The notes under the pieces were generated by a model. That model worked only from the letters and a program-made list of their open reading frames with translations. It searched no databases and was not told where the DNA came from. The position numbers were made by a program, and so were the translations under genes. 64,000 bases of DNA from Helicobacter cetorum (GTDB taxonomy: Bacteria > Campylobacterota > Campylobacteria > Campylobacterales > UBA6016). Shown here in pieces: positions 1 to 8,898 of the stretch; position 1 is the stretch's first letter, and every line of letters begins with the position of its first letter. The stretch spans positions 21,045 through 85,044 of the forward strand of contig DZAX01000008.1 in assembly GCA_022729705.1 (NCBI GenBank), written 5' to 3'.

Positions 1-347
1 ATCTCCCTAGCACCCTCTATCGTATAAATGGTCGTATTTGCATTTGCAAGAGCCATCGTAATAGCCGAAAAACCGCAACAAGTGCCAAGCTCCAAAACAA
101 CTTTTGGCTCTCTTTTTTGGATAAGCGTATAAATCCACTCCGACCACTCGTTTTTAAGTCCAATAGAGGAGAGTTTGGCGATAGTTGTCTGGGCTTCTTT
201 ACCTTTCAACATCTCCTCTTCGCTTCTTTTGTCTTCAGGGCTTCCGGCTCCAAAGTCCAAAAACTTTATTACGCTCTCGTCTTGCATACCCTTGCTTCTA
301 AGCTCCGCTACCGTTTGTAGGTTTTTTTTGTCTGTTTCGTTTAGCAT
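1..347 (-). CDS. Class I SAM-dependent methyltransferase, partial (runs off left edge)
   Basis: Only the first 115 codons are inside the window. An N-terminal helical region is followed by motif I, VLELGTCCGFSA (about residues 84-95), and an acidic residue at the end of the next strand (YTIEGA, about 111). This is the SAM-binding start of a Rossmann methyltransferase, of the O-methyltransferase type by general look. ATG at 347 is chosen because AAGG overlaps the stop of the preceding oxidoreductase, giving a tight operon junction. The substrate cannot be read; the context suggests a sugar or a sugar-linked acyl group. The C-terminus is missing. Confidence 0.75.
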   Translation of the reverse strand, partial: MLNETDKKNLQTVAELRSKGMQDESVIKFLDFGAGSPEDKRSEEEMLKGKEAQTTIAKLSSIGLKNEWSEWIYTLIQKREPKVVLELGTCCGFSAITMALANANTTIYTIEGARE

Positions 348-352
348 ACCTT

Positions 353-1411
353 TTAGTGCCCCAATCTACATTTTTTTGGTTTAAAGCGCAAAAATACTTC
401 TTCTCCAGTCTCTATTGACTCGTATATCGCCATAATAAGCTCCAAGCTTCGTCTACCCTCTAATCCGTCAACCAAAGCTTTACCGCCGTTCTCTATACAA
501 TCAACCACATGTTCGTAATATGCTTTATGCCCAAAACCATATACATCCGGCGGATTCGTGGAAAAGTCTCTTTTAACTATCTCATCTTCTTCGATACCGT
601 CCTTAAAACTCCAATGTCTTATCTCGTTTACAGCAAATCCACCTATCTCCACGCTACCTTTTTCGCCAAGAATAGATATAGAACCTTCTAGGTCGTTTGG
701 TCTAGTGGCGGTTGTAGCTTCTACAACCCCTAGCGCACCACTTTTAAATTTTAGCAGGGCTACGCCGGTATCTTCAACTTCTATATCGACAAGCTGTGTC
801 GCACTTTTCGCAAACACGCTTTCCACATCACCCATTAGCCACTCCAGCAAATCCACATGATGACTAGCTTGATTTGTAAAAACACCCCCATCCATAGCCC
901 AAGTACCTCTCCACTCATCTTGATCATAGTATCGCTGATCTCTACACCACCTAATGCGTACCGTCCCCATAACAAGCTTACCAAATCTACCGGTAATTAA
1001 AGCCTCCCTTAGCTTTACAACTGGCAAGTTGTACCTATTTTGCTTAATGACAAACAGCCTTATACCGTTTTCATCGCACACTCTAATCATTTTATCAGCA
1101 TCTTCAAGCGTTAAAGCCATAGGCTTTTCAACTATGATATGCTTTTTGTAGGTCGCCAAAGCTATTGTGTGCTCGGCGTGCATCCCGCTTGGTGTTAATA
1201 TGCTTACCGCATCAATATTTTGCTCTATTTTCATCATTTCTTGAAAACTATCGTAGTAATTAACTCCATATTTTGAGCCAAACTTCTCTGCTTTATTTTT
1301 ATCTATATCGCAAACAGCTACAAGTTTAGCGCCGTTTATTAGCCCTGCCCCTAAAAGCTCCGCATGTCTGACGGCGATTCTGCCACACCCTATTAGCACT
1401 ATATTTAACAT
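353..1411 (-). CDS. Gfo/Idh/MocA family NAD(P)-dependent sugar oxidoreductase
   Basis: 352 residues, the usual length for this family. The N-terminal Rossmann motif is GCGRIA (residues 8-13), the conserved EKP that closes the nucleotide domain is at 95-97, and ASHHVDLLEWLMG (about 182-194) carries the usual catalytic His and Asp. Family members oxidise or reduce a nucleotide-sugar hydroxyl, for example at C3. The gene abuts the preceding DUF354-type gene (1-base overlap at 1411) and is followed after 5 bases by a methyltransferase. The role is inferred to be making a modified sugar of the surface glycan; the exact substrate is not visible. Confidence 0.85.
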   Translation of the reverse strand: MLNIVLIGCGRIAVRHAELLGAGLINGAKLVAVCDIDKNKAEKFGSKYGVNYYDSFQEMMKIEQNIDAVSILTPSGMHAEHTIALATYKKHIIVEKPMALTLEDADKMIRVCDENGIRLFVIKQNRYNLPVVKLREALITGRFGKLVMGTVRIRWCRDQRYYDQDEWRGTWAMDGGVFTNQASHHVDLLEWLMGDVESVFAKSATQLVDIEVEDTGVALLKFKSGALGVVEATTATRPNDLEGSISILGEKGSVEIGGFAVNEIRHWSFKDGIEEDEIVKRDFSTNPPDVYGFGHKAYYEHVVDCIENGGKALVDGLEGRRSLELIMAIYESIETGEEVFLRFKPKKCRLGH

Positions 1412-2484
1412 TATAATATCTCTTCTATCTTGTCTAAAATATTTTTAAAATCGCAATTTCCTCTACAAAAAAAACGTTTATTATCCAGTTTTTTACCTAT
1501 TAAATCTTTTGCGAGTTCAACGGCTTCTTTTTCGCTATTTGTCCAGTGCATTATACCATTTTGAATAAGATATTGATCATGATAAAGCCATATAGACCTC
1601 GTGGAGATGGTAGGTATTCCGTAATAAACAGACTCCAAATTCATCGTTCCACCGCCGCCTATAAAAAGATCTATAAAAGGATAAAACTCTTCAGGGCGAA
1701 GCTTTTCTTTTAAAACAACAGCTATATCGCCGAAATCTCTTTCAAGATACTCGCTCTCGTATCTAGGCATTATTACTATATTCGCGTTTATTTCCTCTTT
1801 TAAAGCGGGGATTACTGAGTATAAAAGCGGAAGTTTCTCGGACACATAGTGTGCCTTATACTCCTCTTCCCTTATCATGATGGTCATTTTGCCATTATCG
1901 ATACCATATCTTTTTCTAAAATCGTTTTTATCTTCAACTTTTATGTCTTTCATCCAGAGGCACACATCTACAAAATCGTATGGGATAATTTGCTCATCAG
2001 ATAAAGCAAGATTTGAAAACATAGAACGCGGCATAATGTATGGATAGAAAAATAGTTTTGAGTAGGGCAGAGTAAGGCGCGTAACTGCTGTAATATTTTT
2101 TGGGCTTTCTAGGTTGCCTGGATTTGTAACAGCTGGAGTATCGTAAATGTTGACTATAGGGATACCAAGACCAAATGCAACATGCACACTATCGACGACT
2201 GCACCGCAAATAAGCACTTTTGGTACGCCTATCTGCCTAAAAATATCCAAAAACTCTTTTTGACGGAAAATCCTAGCCTGAAACTTGTCAAGAAGTGTAC
2301 TACCGCCATATTCACCTAATACTGTATGTTCGATGCCGTTAAGCTCTAGTATCTCTTTTGCCTCGGTGTAATGCGGAGCATATCTCGTACTTACGAATAT
2401 CTTTTGACCTCTAGCTTTTAACTCGGGAATCATTTTACTAAAAAACATAGCATATTTAGGGGTGCCGACATCAATCCAAATCAT
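1411..2484 (-). CDS. DUF354-type glycosyltransferase-like protein
   Basis: 357 residues with a GT-B-like layout. The N-terminus (WIDVGTPKYAMFFSKMI) and the C-terminal motif IGGGGTMNLESVYYGIPTIS (around residue 275) match the pattern of the DUF354 family, which is related to UDP-GlcNAc 2-epimerases and glycosyltransferases and common in polysaccharide loci. The ATG overlaps the end of the upstream asparagine-synthase gene by 4 bases, indicating translational coupling. Whether it transfers a sugar or epimerises one cannot be told from sequence. Confidence 0.75.
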   Translation of the reverse strand: MIWIDVGTPKYAMFFSKMIPELKARGQKIFVSTRYAPHYTEAKEILELNGIEHTVLGEYGGSTLLDKFQARIFRQKEFLDIFRQIGVPKVLICGAVVDSVHVAFGLGIPIVNIYDTPAVTNPGNLESPKNITAVTRLTLPYSKLFFYPYIMPRSMFSNLALSDEQIIPYDFVDVCLWMKDIKVEDKNDFRKRYGIDNGKMTIMIREEEYKAHYVSEKLPLLYSVIPALKEEINANIVIMPRYESEYLERDFGDIAVVLKEKLRPEEFYPFIDLFIGGGGTMNLESVYYGIPTISTRSIWLYHDQYLIQNGIMHWTNSEKEAVELAKDLIGKKLDNKRFFCRGNCDFKNILDKIEEIL

Positions 2485-4181
2485 ATTAGTTCTTTCAACC
2501 TTTCATAAAAAAATAGCCTCACGTCAACCGTATCCTTGGCGTTAAATCCAAGTTCTCGCATCCATGCTATATCGGGAGCTTCAAAACCTTTTTTATCTTT
2601 TCTGTAGACTATGTCTGCGTCCAAATATCCGGAAAGTATTTTACGCAATAAAAACTTGCTATACCCATTATGAAATTTATAAGAGTTTGGCGCAGAGTGG
2701 GCAAACTGCACAATGCGATAGTCGGTAAAAGGCGTTCTATTCTCCACCCCAAACTTCATAGCGTTTCTATCCTCAAAGCGTAGAAGCATCGGCAAATTAA
2801 ACTTTAAAGTGTCAAGCCGCAACGCTTTTGACGGGCTTGGCGTAAACTTTTCTAACAGTAAATCATAGTTTGGCTTGTAGTCTTGGAAAATAGCGTTTAT
2901 TTTCTCCAAAGACCCGATATTGTCATCTATAATCAGCTCTTTTTTTACATGCAAAGGAAGAGAGAATTTAACGCCCAGCATATATTCATTAAGAGCCTCT
3001 TTGCCATACACATCAAGCCTATCAAGCAGATTTTGCCTATTTTGCGTCAAAAATCTAGCCACATGGTGATAATAACCGCCAAAAAGCTCGTCGGCGCCCT
3101 GCCCCGTCACGGCTACTTTTGAGTATTTTGATAGCTCTTTAAAAACCGCATACTGCACAAAAGTAGAAAAACTTCTTGTCATATCCGACTGCGTCGCCAA
3201 AAAATCATCTATAAGCTCTTTTAAATCATCTACTTTTGGCGATAGCTTAATAAGATTTAGATTCAGTTTTTTTGCAACTATATCCATATATGGACTCTCG
3301 TCAGAAGAGGGATAAGAGGGGAATACAGCTCCAAAATATCGCATATCTACGCCATTTTTTGCAAGAAGAGCGGCGATAAGAGAGCTATCTATACCGCCCG
3401 ATAACAAAACCCCAACTTCCACATCAGAGCGAAGCCTAAGAAGTAGCGCATCTTCAAAAAGTTCCTCAAACTCGTCGCACGTTTTTTTAAACTCTTTTTT
3501 ATCAAACTTTTTAGCCGTTTCAGAGCTGTGCGGTAAGCTCCAATATCTCCTGATAGAGAGTTTAGCTTTTTTTGCGTCAAATACGCCGTAATGCGCCGGC
3601 GGTAGATGTTTTATCTCTTTATAAATTGTCTTTTCAGAATAGTCGTTTATATTAAATAGAATCGAGTCACAAAGCGTCTGTTTGTCGTACTCCAAAGAGC
3701 AAACAGACTTAAACGCTTCTATCTCTGAGGCAAAAAACAGTTTGCCGCCTTTTAACGTATAGTAAAAAGGCTTATTTCCAAGCCTATCTCTCGCCAAAAA
3801 TAGCTTTTTGCTTTTTTTATCATATACGCAAAAAGCAAAGTCTCCGTTAAATCTTTCAAGGCACCCCACCCCCCAATATCTGTACGCTTTTAGCAACACC
3901 TCGCTATCGCTGTGAGAGTGAAACGTCACTCCTTTTTTTTCTAGCTCCTCTTTTAGCTCTATATAGTTGTATATCTCGCCGTTGTATACGAGTACAAAAT
4001 CTTCATCATACATAGGCTGAGCCGCTTCGTCGCTTAGGTCTATAATACTTAGACGGTTGTGGGCGAGGGCGATATGTTCGTCTTCAAAAAAGCCGTTTGC
4101 ATCGGGTCCCCTATGCCTCATCGAGCCTGAGGCTTTTTTTATAATTTCGCTAAAGATATTACCACCGCAAATTGAACACAC
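2481..4181 (-). CDS. asnB: Asparagine synthase (glutamine-hydrolysing)-like amidotransferase
   Basis: 566 residues. Cys2 (MCSICGG) is the glutaminase nucleophile once Met is removed. The class II amidotransferase core includes RHRGPDANG (22-30) and NGEIYNY (67-73). The synthetase PP-loop SGGIDSS is at about 261-267 and GQGADELFGGY is further on. Free asparagine synthesis is possible. However, a second paralogue lies 2.6 kb away and all neighbours are glycan genes, so a sugar-amidating role (turning a uronate or similar acid into an amide) is a reasonable inference. The downstream gene overlaps by 4 bases. The 3' end of the preceding remnant gene overlaps by 1 base. Confidence 0.85.
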   Translation of the reverse strand: MCSICGGNIFSEIIKKASGSMRHRGPDANGFFEDEHIALAHNRLSIIDLSDEAAQPMYDEDFVLVYNGEIYNYIELKEELEKKGVTFHSHSDSEVLLKAYRYWGVGCLERFNGDFAFCVYDKKSKKLFLARDRLGNKPFYYTLKGGKLFFASEIEAFKSVCSLEYDKQTLCDSILFNINDYSEKTIYKEIKHLPPAHYGVFDAKKAKLSIRRYWSLPHSSETAKKFDKKEFKKTCDEFEELFEDALLLRLRSDVEVGVLLSGGIDSSLIAALLAKNGVDMRYFGAVFPSYPSSDESPYMDIVAKKLNLNLIKLSPKVDDLKELIDDFLATQSDMTRSFSTFVQYAVFKELSKYSKVAVTGQGADELFGGYYHHVARFLTQNRQNLLDRLDVYGKEALNEYMLGVKFSLPLHVKKELIIDDNIGSLEKINAIFQDYKPNYDLLLEKFTPSPSKALRLDTLKFNLPMLLRFEDRNAMKFGVENRTPFTDYRIVQFAHSAPNSYKFHNGYSKFLLRKILSGYLDADIVYRKDKKGFEAPDIAWMRELGFNAKDTVDVRLFFYERLKELI

Positions 4182-4546
4182 TAAGCCGCACCGCCGTTAG
4201 AGCTTATAATCTCTTTGCAAATGGAGAGATATTTCTTTGTTAAAATATTTTTGTCTATAAGCGAGAGAGCTTCTTTGCTTGGCGTATAGTCTAGCGATTC
4301 ACTCTTTTCGACATACAAAAATGCGTCTACGAGTGCTTGCTCGTTATCCACCAAAAACGCACTTTTTTGATGCTCCAAAAACCCCTCATACTGAGGTAGA
4401 TTTCTAAAAATCATAAACTTTCTAGCCGCTAAACACTCAAGCATTGTGTGCGGCAACAACTGTTTTTCTACACCAGCTAGGCTTCTGAGTAATACTTTAT
4501 GTCTAGATCTCATCTGAGCTATTGTTTGCCTCCCACTAATAACCAT
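4181..4546 (-). pseudogene. C-terminal remnant of a GT4-type glycosyltransferase
   Basis: Only about 121 codons, matching the last third of a GT-B glycosyltransferase. The stretch LPHTMLECLAARKFMIFRN resembles the donor-binding Glu loop plus the following helix, then comes a short helical tail. The N-terminal acceptor domain and most of the donor domain are absent. Immediately upstream (4547-4599) is the first part of an IS3-type orfA, so an IS event probably removed the 5' part. The reading frame has a stop four codons before the ATG at 4546. It is unlikely to be an active enzyme. Confidence 0.7.
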
Positions 4547-4599
4547 AAGATGACTTTACTTTTAAAGTCCGCACTGAATATTTTTTTCTTTTTACTCAT
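4547..4599 (-). mobile_element. IS3-family orfA 5' scrap
   Basis: An ATG at 4599 opens a reading frame MSKKKKIFSADFKSKVIL, the signature N-terminus of IS3-family OrfA (the helix-turn-helix protein). After about 18 codons it runs into the glycosyltransferase remnant and soon stops. The rest of the IS is gone. This is a deletion scar that explains the truncated gene next to it. Confidence 0.7.
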
Positions 4600-4643
4600 G
4601 ATATTTTTCCATAAACGCTGTTTTCAGCTTAGCCCTCGTGAAG

Positions 4644-5768
4644 TTAATTATTTAGACCGTTGTCTTTTTTGCGGATTATGCCGGACTGCAAGCAATAGCT
4701 GGCAAGAAAACTCTCACATATCTCAAGATACTCGTAAGTCTGCAGATCAATATCCAAAACTACCGCAGCATCAAGACTTTTACCAGGTTTTGGGCGTTTT
4801 GAATCAACCTCTAAAAAAGCCTTTGACAGCGAATACTCGTCATCGCATAAAATAGAGTTATCCGGATGCAAAAGCTCGTCATAGTGTTCTATATTGGAGG
4901 CGATAACAAATACGCCGACCGCCAAAGCCTCCATAAAACTCTGCGGCAACCCGTCGCTTGGAGCGAATGAAATAACCGCGTCACAACTTGCAAACGCCAT
5001 CGGCATACGCTCGTGCGGTACAATAAAAAACAAAATATCGTCCGCAAATTCGCTTTGTTTTGCAATCTCCCGCAACGAATCAAGGTAAGCTTTATCCGGT
5101 CTTAAGGTTGAAATCGCAAGCTTAGCGCTTGACCTGCCCTCTCGTTTAAAGTGCAAAAATGCGTTTAATACCTCTTCTTTTCTATAAAACGGTTGCATAG
5201 CCCTAACACAAAAAAATAGAGTGGCGCCGCCGCTCCAGGCTTGCAGCTCATCATCTGGTTGCGGGGTTGTAAAACACTCGCTTACACCCCAGCTTATCAT
5301 ATGAATACGGTTTTCTTTTATACCTTTTACATTATCCATCAACATCTGCTTCATACATAAAGACTTTACCGTAACCGCTGCGGCGTTTTTCAGTAATATC
5401 GAAGCCCAAAAAGCTTTCTGCCCCTTAAAATCTTGCGCTTTATCTATGTCACCGCCCATGCAACTTACAAGCAAGCGCTCTCTAAACGGCAAAAAAGCCA
5501 ACGTCTGCCAAAGTCTACTGCCCCAATGAATAATAATCAGTTTTGGTCGATAGCCCAAAATAAGCCAAAACGTCAAAATAGTGCTCGCAATATATCGAAG
5601 CGTTCTGTTTTTGCAGCACAAAGGTCTAATAATCTTAAAACCGACATCCACATCCACCTCATCGCAATCCGCATTTGCGACGACCACAACATCCTCGCCA
5701 AGTCTTTTAAGTATCGCTATTCGTGCTCTTAAAAGCGAACTATTGACGTTTGCAAAAACTAAAATCAC
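4644..5768 (-). CDS. Glycosyltransferase family 4-like protein
   Basis: About 374 residues with a GT-B fold. The N-terminal domain opens with VILVFANVNSSLLRARI. The C-terminal donor domain carries APSDGLPQSFMEALAVG and VIASNIEHYDELL, the E-x7-E-type region of GT4 retaining enzymes. An ATG at 5792 exists, but I prefer GTG at 5768. It forms a GTGA overlap with the stop of the upstream methyltransferase and has GAAGAGG at suitable spacing. It presumably adds one sugar to the glycan on the cytoplasmic face. Donor and linkage are unknown. Confidence 0.8.
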   Translation of the reverse strand: MILVFANVNSSLLRARIAILKRLGEDVVVVANADCDEVDVDVGFKIIRPLCCKNRTLRYIASTILTFWLILGYRPKLIIIHWGSRLWQTLAFLPFRERLLVSCMGGDIDKAQDFKGQKAFWASILLKNAAAVTVKSLCMKQMLMDNVKGIKENRIHMISWGVSECFTTPQPDDELQAWSGGATLFFCVRAMQPFYRKEEVLNAFLHFKREGRSSAKLAISTLRPDKAYLDSLREIAKQSEFADDILFFIVPHERMPMAFASCDAVISFAPSDGLPQSFMEALAVGVFVIASNIEHYDELLHPDNSILCDDEYSLSKAFLEVDSKRPKPGKSLDAAVVLDIDLQTYEYLEICESFLASYCLQSGIIRKKDNGLNN

Positions 5769-6478
5769 TTTTTTTTGCCTCTTCCTTCCCAACCGTTATA
5801 TCCAAGATGGGCATCAACATCCTTAAGACCTGCTTCTTCAAGCCATCTTCTAAATGTCTTTAGTCTTACGGGGTGGTCATGCGCGGGGGAGAGCATATCA
5901 AAAAAATCTAGATAAGCCCACTCTTTTAGCTGCTTTTCATCAAGCCCCAGTGATGTATAGTCAGGGATCAAAAGTCGCCAATTAATTTTATTAGCTCGCT
6001 TCGGCGAAAAAAGGTACCGATTGAGCTTGAATATGGGCCACATAAAGTCTATATAGTGCTTGCCAAAATTGTATAAAAATCTATGTGGTAACCTCTTTGT
6101 TATGGGACGTACCCAGTATTTCGTGTTAAATGGCGTATTTTTATTAAACGGATAATGGTCGCACACTATTTCACCGTCTTTTTTTAATTTTTGCACCAAG
6201 ACATCAATAGCTTTTTTGGCATTTGGAGTATGCTGCAACACACCAAAACAAAATAGTTTATCGGCAATATTATCAGGAAAAGGCATCTCATATATATTTG
6301 CTTGCACGAGTAATAAATTTTGATTTTCGCCATTACTTTCATAGTTTGCTTCTACCGCATTGGAATAATCAAAAGACAAAACCATTGCTCCCGTCTCGAG
6401 TGCATGCTTTGTAAATCTGCCTGAACCAGAACCAGCTTCAATAATTAATTGTCCGCCTAGGTGGTTTTCGCCCCCCCC
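5765..6478 (-). CDS. Phase-variable SAM methyltransferase, downstream part (catalytic domain, out of frame)
   Basis: This reading frame holds the SAM domain: LIIEAGSGSGRFTKH (motif I), LLVQANIYEMPF (motif II region), FCFGVLQHTPN (post-motif), and a C-terminal helical region ending in RGKKK. It lacks its own N-terminus, which lies in another frame up to the G8 run at 6471-6478. With 7 or 10 G the two parts join as TRWGGENHLGG into one protein of about 330 residues. A gene caller may start it at ATG 6595, but codons upstream of the G run in this frame do not look like protein. The ATG-like end overlaps the GT4 start. Confidence 0.8.
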   Translation of the reverse strand, partial: GGGENHLGGQLIIEAGSGSGRFTKHALETGAMVLSFDYSNAVEANYESNGENQNLLLVQANIYEMPFPDNIADKLFCFGVLQHTPNAKKAIDVLVQKLKKDGEIVCDHYPFNKNTPFNTKYWVRPITKRLPHRFLYNFGKHYIDFMWPIFKLNRYLFSPKRANKINWRLLIPDYTSLGLDEKQLKEWAYLDFFDMLSPAHDHPVRLKTFRRWLEEAGLKDVDAHLGYNGWEGRGKKK

Positions 6479-6758
6479 ATCTTGTCTCTTTAGCGAATCG
6501 CTCCTCGCTGACCTTAACTCCACTAGCATGGTCGTACTGTGTTTTTTTGTGAGCCAACCACTCGAAGCCAAAGCTATTTGCATAATTATCAGCATCTACA
6601 AAACGCGGAATTGAGTTTGTAATCGAATAACTTGCTCCGCACTTTAAGCATAGCAGTGTACCTTCTTTCGTGCATATATCATCTCCGTCTATCACTTCTA
6701 ATCTAAAATCTGAACAACATTTAGAACAAGCTAAATATTTTAAATGAATATTAAGCAT
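6438..6758 (-). CDS. Phase-variable SAM methyltransferase, upstream part (zinc-ribbon N-terminus)
   Basis: The N-terminal half of the gene. It has a zinc-ribbon-like CSKCCSDF ... CLKCGASYSI, then IPRFVDADNYANSFGFEWLAHKKTQYDH, the typical lead-in of the Trm112-like plus methyltransferase-11 architecture. After the G8 run the frame turns into arginine-rich nonsense and stops at 6438. It starts at ATG 6758, overlapping the end of the upstream asnB by 8 bases. As read here the gene is OFF. A homopolymer sequencing error is the alternative to true phase variation. Confidence 0.8.
   Translation of the reverse strand: MLNIHLKYLACSKCCSDFRLEVIDGDDICTKEGTLLCLKCGASYSITNSIPRFVDADNYANSFGFEWLAHKKTQYDHASGVKVSEERFAKETRWGGRKPPRRTINY
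6471..6478 (-). repeat. G8 homopolymer, putative phase-variation switch
   Basis: Eight consecutive C on the + strand (G8 on the coding strand), exactly at the point where the two methyltransferase frames should join. Frame arithmetic gives ON at 7 or 10 G and OFF at 8. Poly-G slippage is the standard contingency mechanism in Campylobacter glycan genes. Confidence 0.8.
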
Positions 6759-8511
6759 ATAATATATATCCTTTTCTTTCTAATCCTAAAAGCCATTTGT
6801 TAAGTGTGATAAAACAAAACCCGACACTGCCTAGACGCATATCGTCATCCAGCGCCTGCATAAAACCATGCACGCTCTTTTTGTCTACAATTCCAATACG
6901 CCAAAGAGCAGAGTCATGCGCCAACGCATCATCCAAAAGCCTACGCCAAGAGTTTTTTATCCAATAATCTATCGGGGGGTTAAACCCGTGTTTTGGTCTA
7001 TCGAAAATTTCTTGGGGCAAGTCGCCCTTAAACGCTAATTTCAAAATAGGCTTTGTCTCCTCGAACGGTAAAAGCTCATTATATGATATTTTATCCGCGA
7101 AATCAAGCAAGGCGGGCGAAACAAACGCCGCCCTACCCTCAACGCTATACGCCATACTCATGCGGTCAAGCTTTGTCATCATCTCGTTTTTTAGATAAAA
7201 TTCCAAATCGTGCTTTAAAAACTCTTTTGGCGAAGAGTTAAGCGGCTCTTTTATAAGCAGTCTTGTCGATGGCTCTATATCGTCAAAAAAAATTTTAGCC
7301 AAAAACAACTGTTTTTGCGACTCCGTTGCGTAGTAGTGCCAACCTTTTGGCCTATCTTCGCTAAAAACTGTAGCGTCGCTACGGCGCACTTTGATATGCC
7401 AACTATATCCGCCAAAAACCTCATCGGCTCCATCGCCCGATAACAACACTTTAATCCCTTGCGCCGCAGCTTCTTTGGCTACAGCCAAAATACCAAGCCC
7501 CGATACAACCGCAAAAGGCTGATCTGAGAATTCAACAAAATCATCTAAAAGAGCCTCAAACTCCCTAGCCCCAATCATTATGGCTGTATGTTTTGTACCG
7601 AGCGACTTGCTAACGCGAGTAGCGTATTTGGTCTCGTCCGCATAGCCAGTGTACGAGTCGTAATCATCGGTAAATCCAACAGAAAAAGTTGGAAAATTTT
7701 TATGAATTTTGGAGGCCACGGAGCACACAATAGAACTATCGACCCCCCCAGACAAAAAAGCCCCTATCGGCACGTCTGAGAGTAGTCTATTCTCTATACT
7801 CTTAACTACCGCGTCTCTTGCAAACGTAGACAGATTTGAGCGGTCTATAGCTTTATCAAACCTGTTTTCAAACTCTTTTATATTCAGACTCCCCGAAACG
7901 TCTACGCTCATCAAACGCCCAGGCATAAGAGTGTTCACACCCTCAATTACGCTATCTGGCTGAGGTATCCATAAAAAAGAAAAAAAATCCCAAATAGCTT
8001 GTCTACTTAGCTTTGGTAAGACAAGCTTTGACGCTAGTAGTGCCGATACGCTTGAGGCAAACACTACGCCGTCATCAGTTTTTGCGTAAAACAGCGGTTT
8101 CTCTCCAGCCCTATCTCTTGCAAGCAACATTTTTTGACGCCGCACGTCCCATATCGCAAAAGCAAACATACCGTCTAATTCTATGGCGCACTCGTCGCCA
8201 AGCTTTTCATATAGCCTAAGCAAAGCCTCCGTATCGCTCGATGTTCGCATTGGCAAACCATGTGTTTTGACAAGCTCTTTATAGTTATAGATTTCGCCGT
8301 TTAATACAATAGCTATTAGACCGTCGTCTGACAAAAAAGGCTGATTCGCCTCCGGCAGAGGATCTATGACGGCGAGTCTTGTGTGGGCAAGCAAGGCGAC
8401 GCCAAAATCTGAAACACCATTTCCATCCGGACCTCGACGGAACATAGAATCCAAAACATCTTGTGTATTTGAACGATTAAAGGAGCCGACTACGCCGAAT
8501 ATTCCGCACAT
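6751..8511 (-). CDS. asnB: Asparagine synthase (glutamine-hydrolysing)-like amidotransferase, second copy
   Basis: 586 residues. The nucleophile Cys2 is in MCGIFGVVG, RRGPDGNG and NGEIYNY belong to the glutaminase, the PP-loop is SGGVDSS at about 254-260, and LLSGDGADEVFGGY follows. The family is the AsnB type typical of capsule and O-antigen loci. The Gly-Gly of the PP-loop is encoded by a run of seven G (7743-7749), so any slippage would destroy the ATP site. ATG directly follows the TAA of the broken GT9 gene. The sugar acid it would amidate is not known. Confidence 0.88.
   Translation of the reverse strand: MCGIFGVVGSFNRSNTQDVLDSMFRRGPDGNGVSDFGVALLAHTRLAVIDPLPEANQPFLSDDGLIAIVLNGEIYNYKELVKTHGLPMRTSSDTEALLRLYEKLGDECAIELDGMFAFAIWDVRRQKMLLARDRAGEKPLFYAKTDDGVVFASSVSALLASKLVLPKLSRQAIWDFFSFLWIPQPDSVIEGVNTLMPGRLMSVDVSGSLNIKEFENRFDKAIDRSNLSTFARDAVVKSIENRLLSDVPIGAFLSGGVDSSIVCSVASKIHKNFPTFSVGFTDDYDSYTGYADETKYATRVSKSLGTKHTAIMIGAREFEALLDDFVEFSDQPFAVVSGLGILAVAKEAAAQGIKVLLSGDGADEVFGGYSWHIKVRRSDATVFSEDRPKGWHYYATESQKQLFLAKIFFDDIEPSTRLLIKEPLNSSPKEFLKHDLEFYLKNEMMTKLDRMSMAYSVEGRAAFVSPALLDFADKISYNELLPFEETKPILKLAFKGDLPQEIFDRPKHGFNPPIDYWIKNSWRRLLDDALAHDSALWRIGIVDKKSVHGFMQALDDDMRLGSVGFCFITLNKWLLGLERKGYILYA
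7743..7749 (-). repeat. G7 homopolymer in asnB PP-loop
   Basis: Seven C on the + strand (G7 in coding sense) encode the Gly-Gly of SGGVDSS. The gene is in frame here. The tract is one base shorter than the three G8 runs that break other genes of the locus, so it is a candidate contingency site currently ON. Confidence 0.5.
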
Positions 8512-8894
8512 TTAAGAGTCGCTCAAAAACTTATTAATATAAAAAGCTATCTCTTCTATATCTATAAAATCCATGCAGCACCTCTCTTTGACGCATTGTG
8601 GCTGATAACAAGAAATATATTCATATTGAATTTTGGTTTTAACGCCACGCTTTGGTTATAAAAATATATCTCCCGCTCATCTGTTGCCCCGAAAAGACCA
8701 ATAGCTTTTTTACCAAGAGCAAACGCTAGATGAAGCCCTAATGAGTCGTTGCTTACTATAGCTCTAATGTTTTTTGCTTTTTCAAATTTAACCACTCCAT
8801 CAAAAACCTTTTCGACAGATACTAAGACCATATCTTCGCTAGTTTGCCACAAAACTCTCGATGGATTCCTTCTTTTTCCTGCAGTATATACCAC
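8512..8894 (-). pseudogene. Broken GT9 (heptosyltransferase-type) glycosyltransferase fragment
   Basis: Frame one (to about 8630) gives IVSNDSLGLHLAFALGKKA and IGLFGAT, the sugar-nucleotide-binding motif of GT9 enzymes. A second frame continues with YISCYQPQCVKERCCMDF and ends NKFLSDS at the TAA at 8512-8514, a normal GT9 tail. One missing A in the AAAA near 8629-8632 explains the shift. The N-terminal domain is absent: the frame opens directly after the stop of the upstream GT2 gene. So the gene is both truncated and frameshifted. In this state it cannot make a full enzyme. Confidence 0.75.
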
Positions 8895-8898
8895 TTTT

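Noticed and set aside
3865..3876. C6 runs in several genes (also 14836, 44527, 20437)
   Set aside because: Genes are in frame and runs of six are too short to claim phase variation.
6479..6595. Start of the methyltransferase catalytic frame at ATG 6595
   Set aside because: The codons upstream of the G8 run in this frame do not look like protein; the real N-terminus is in the other frame.
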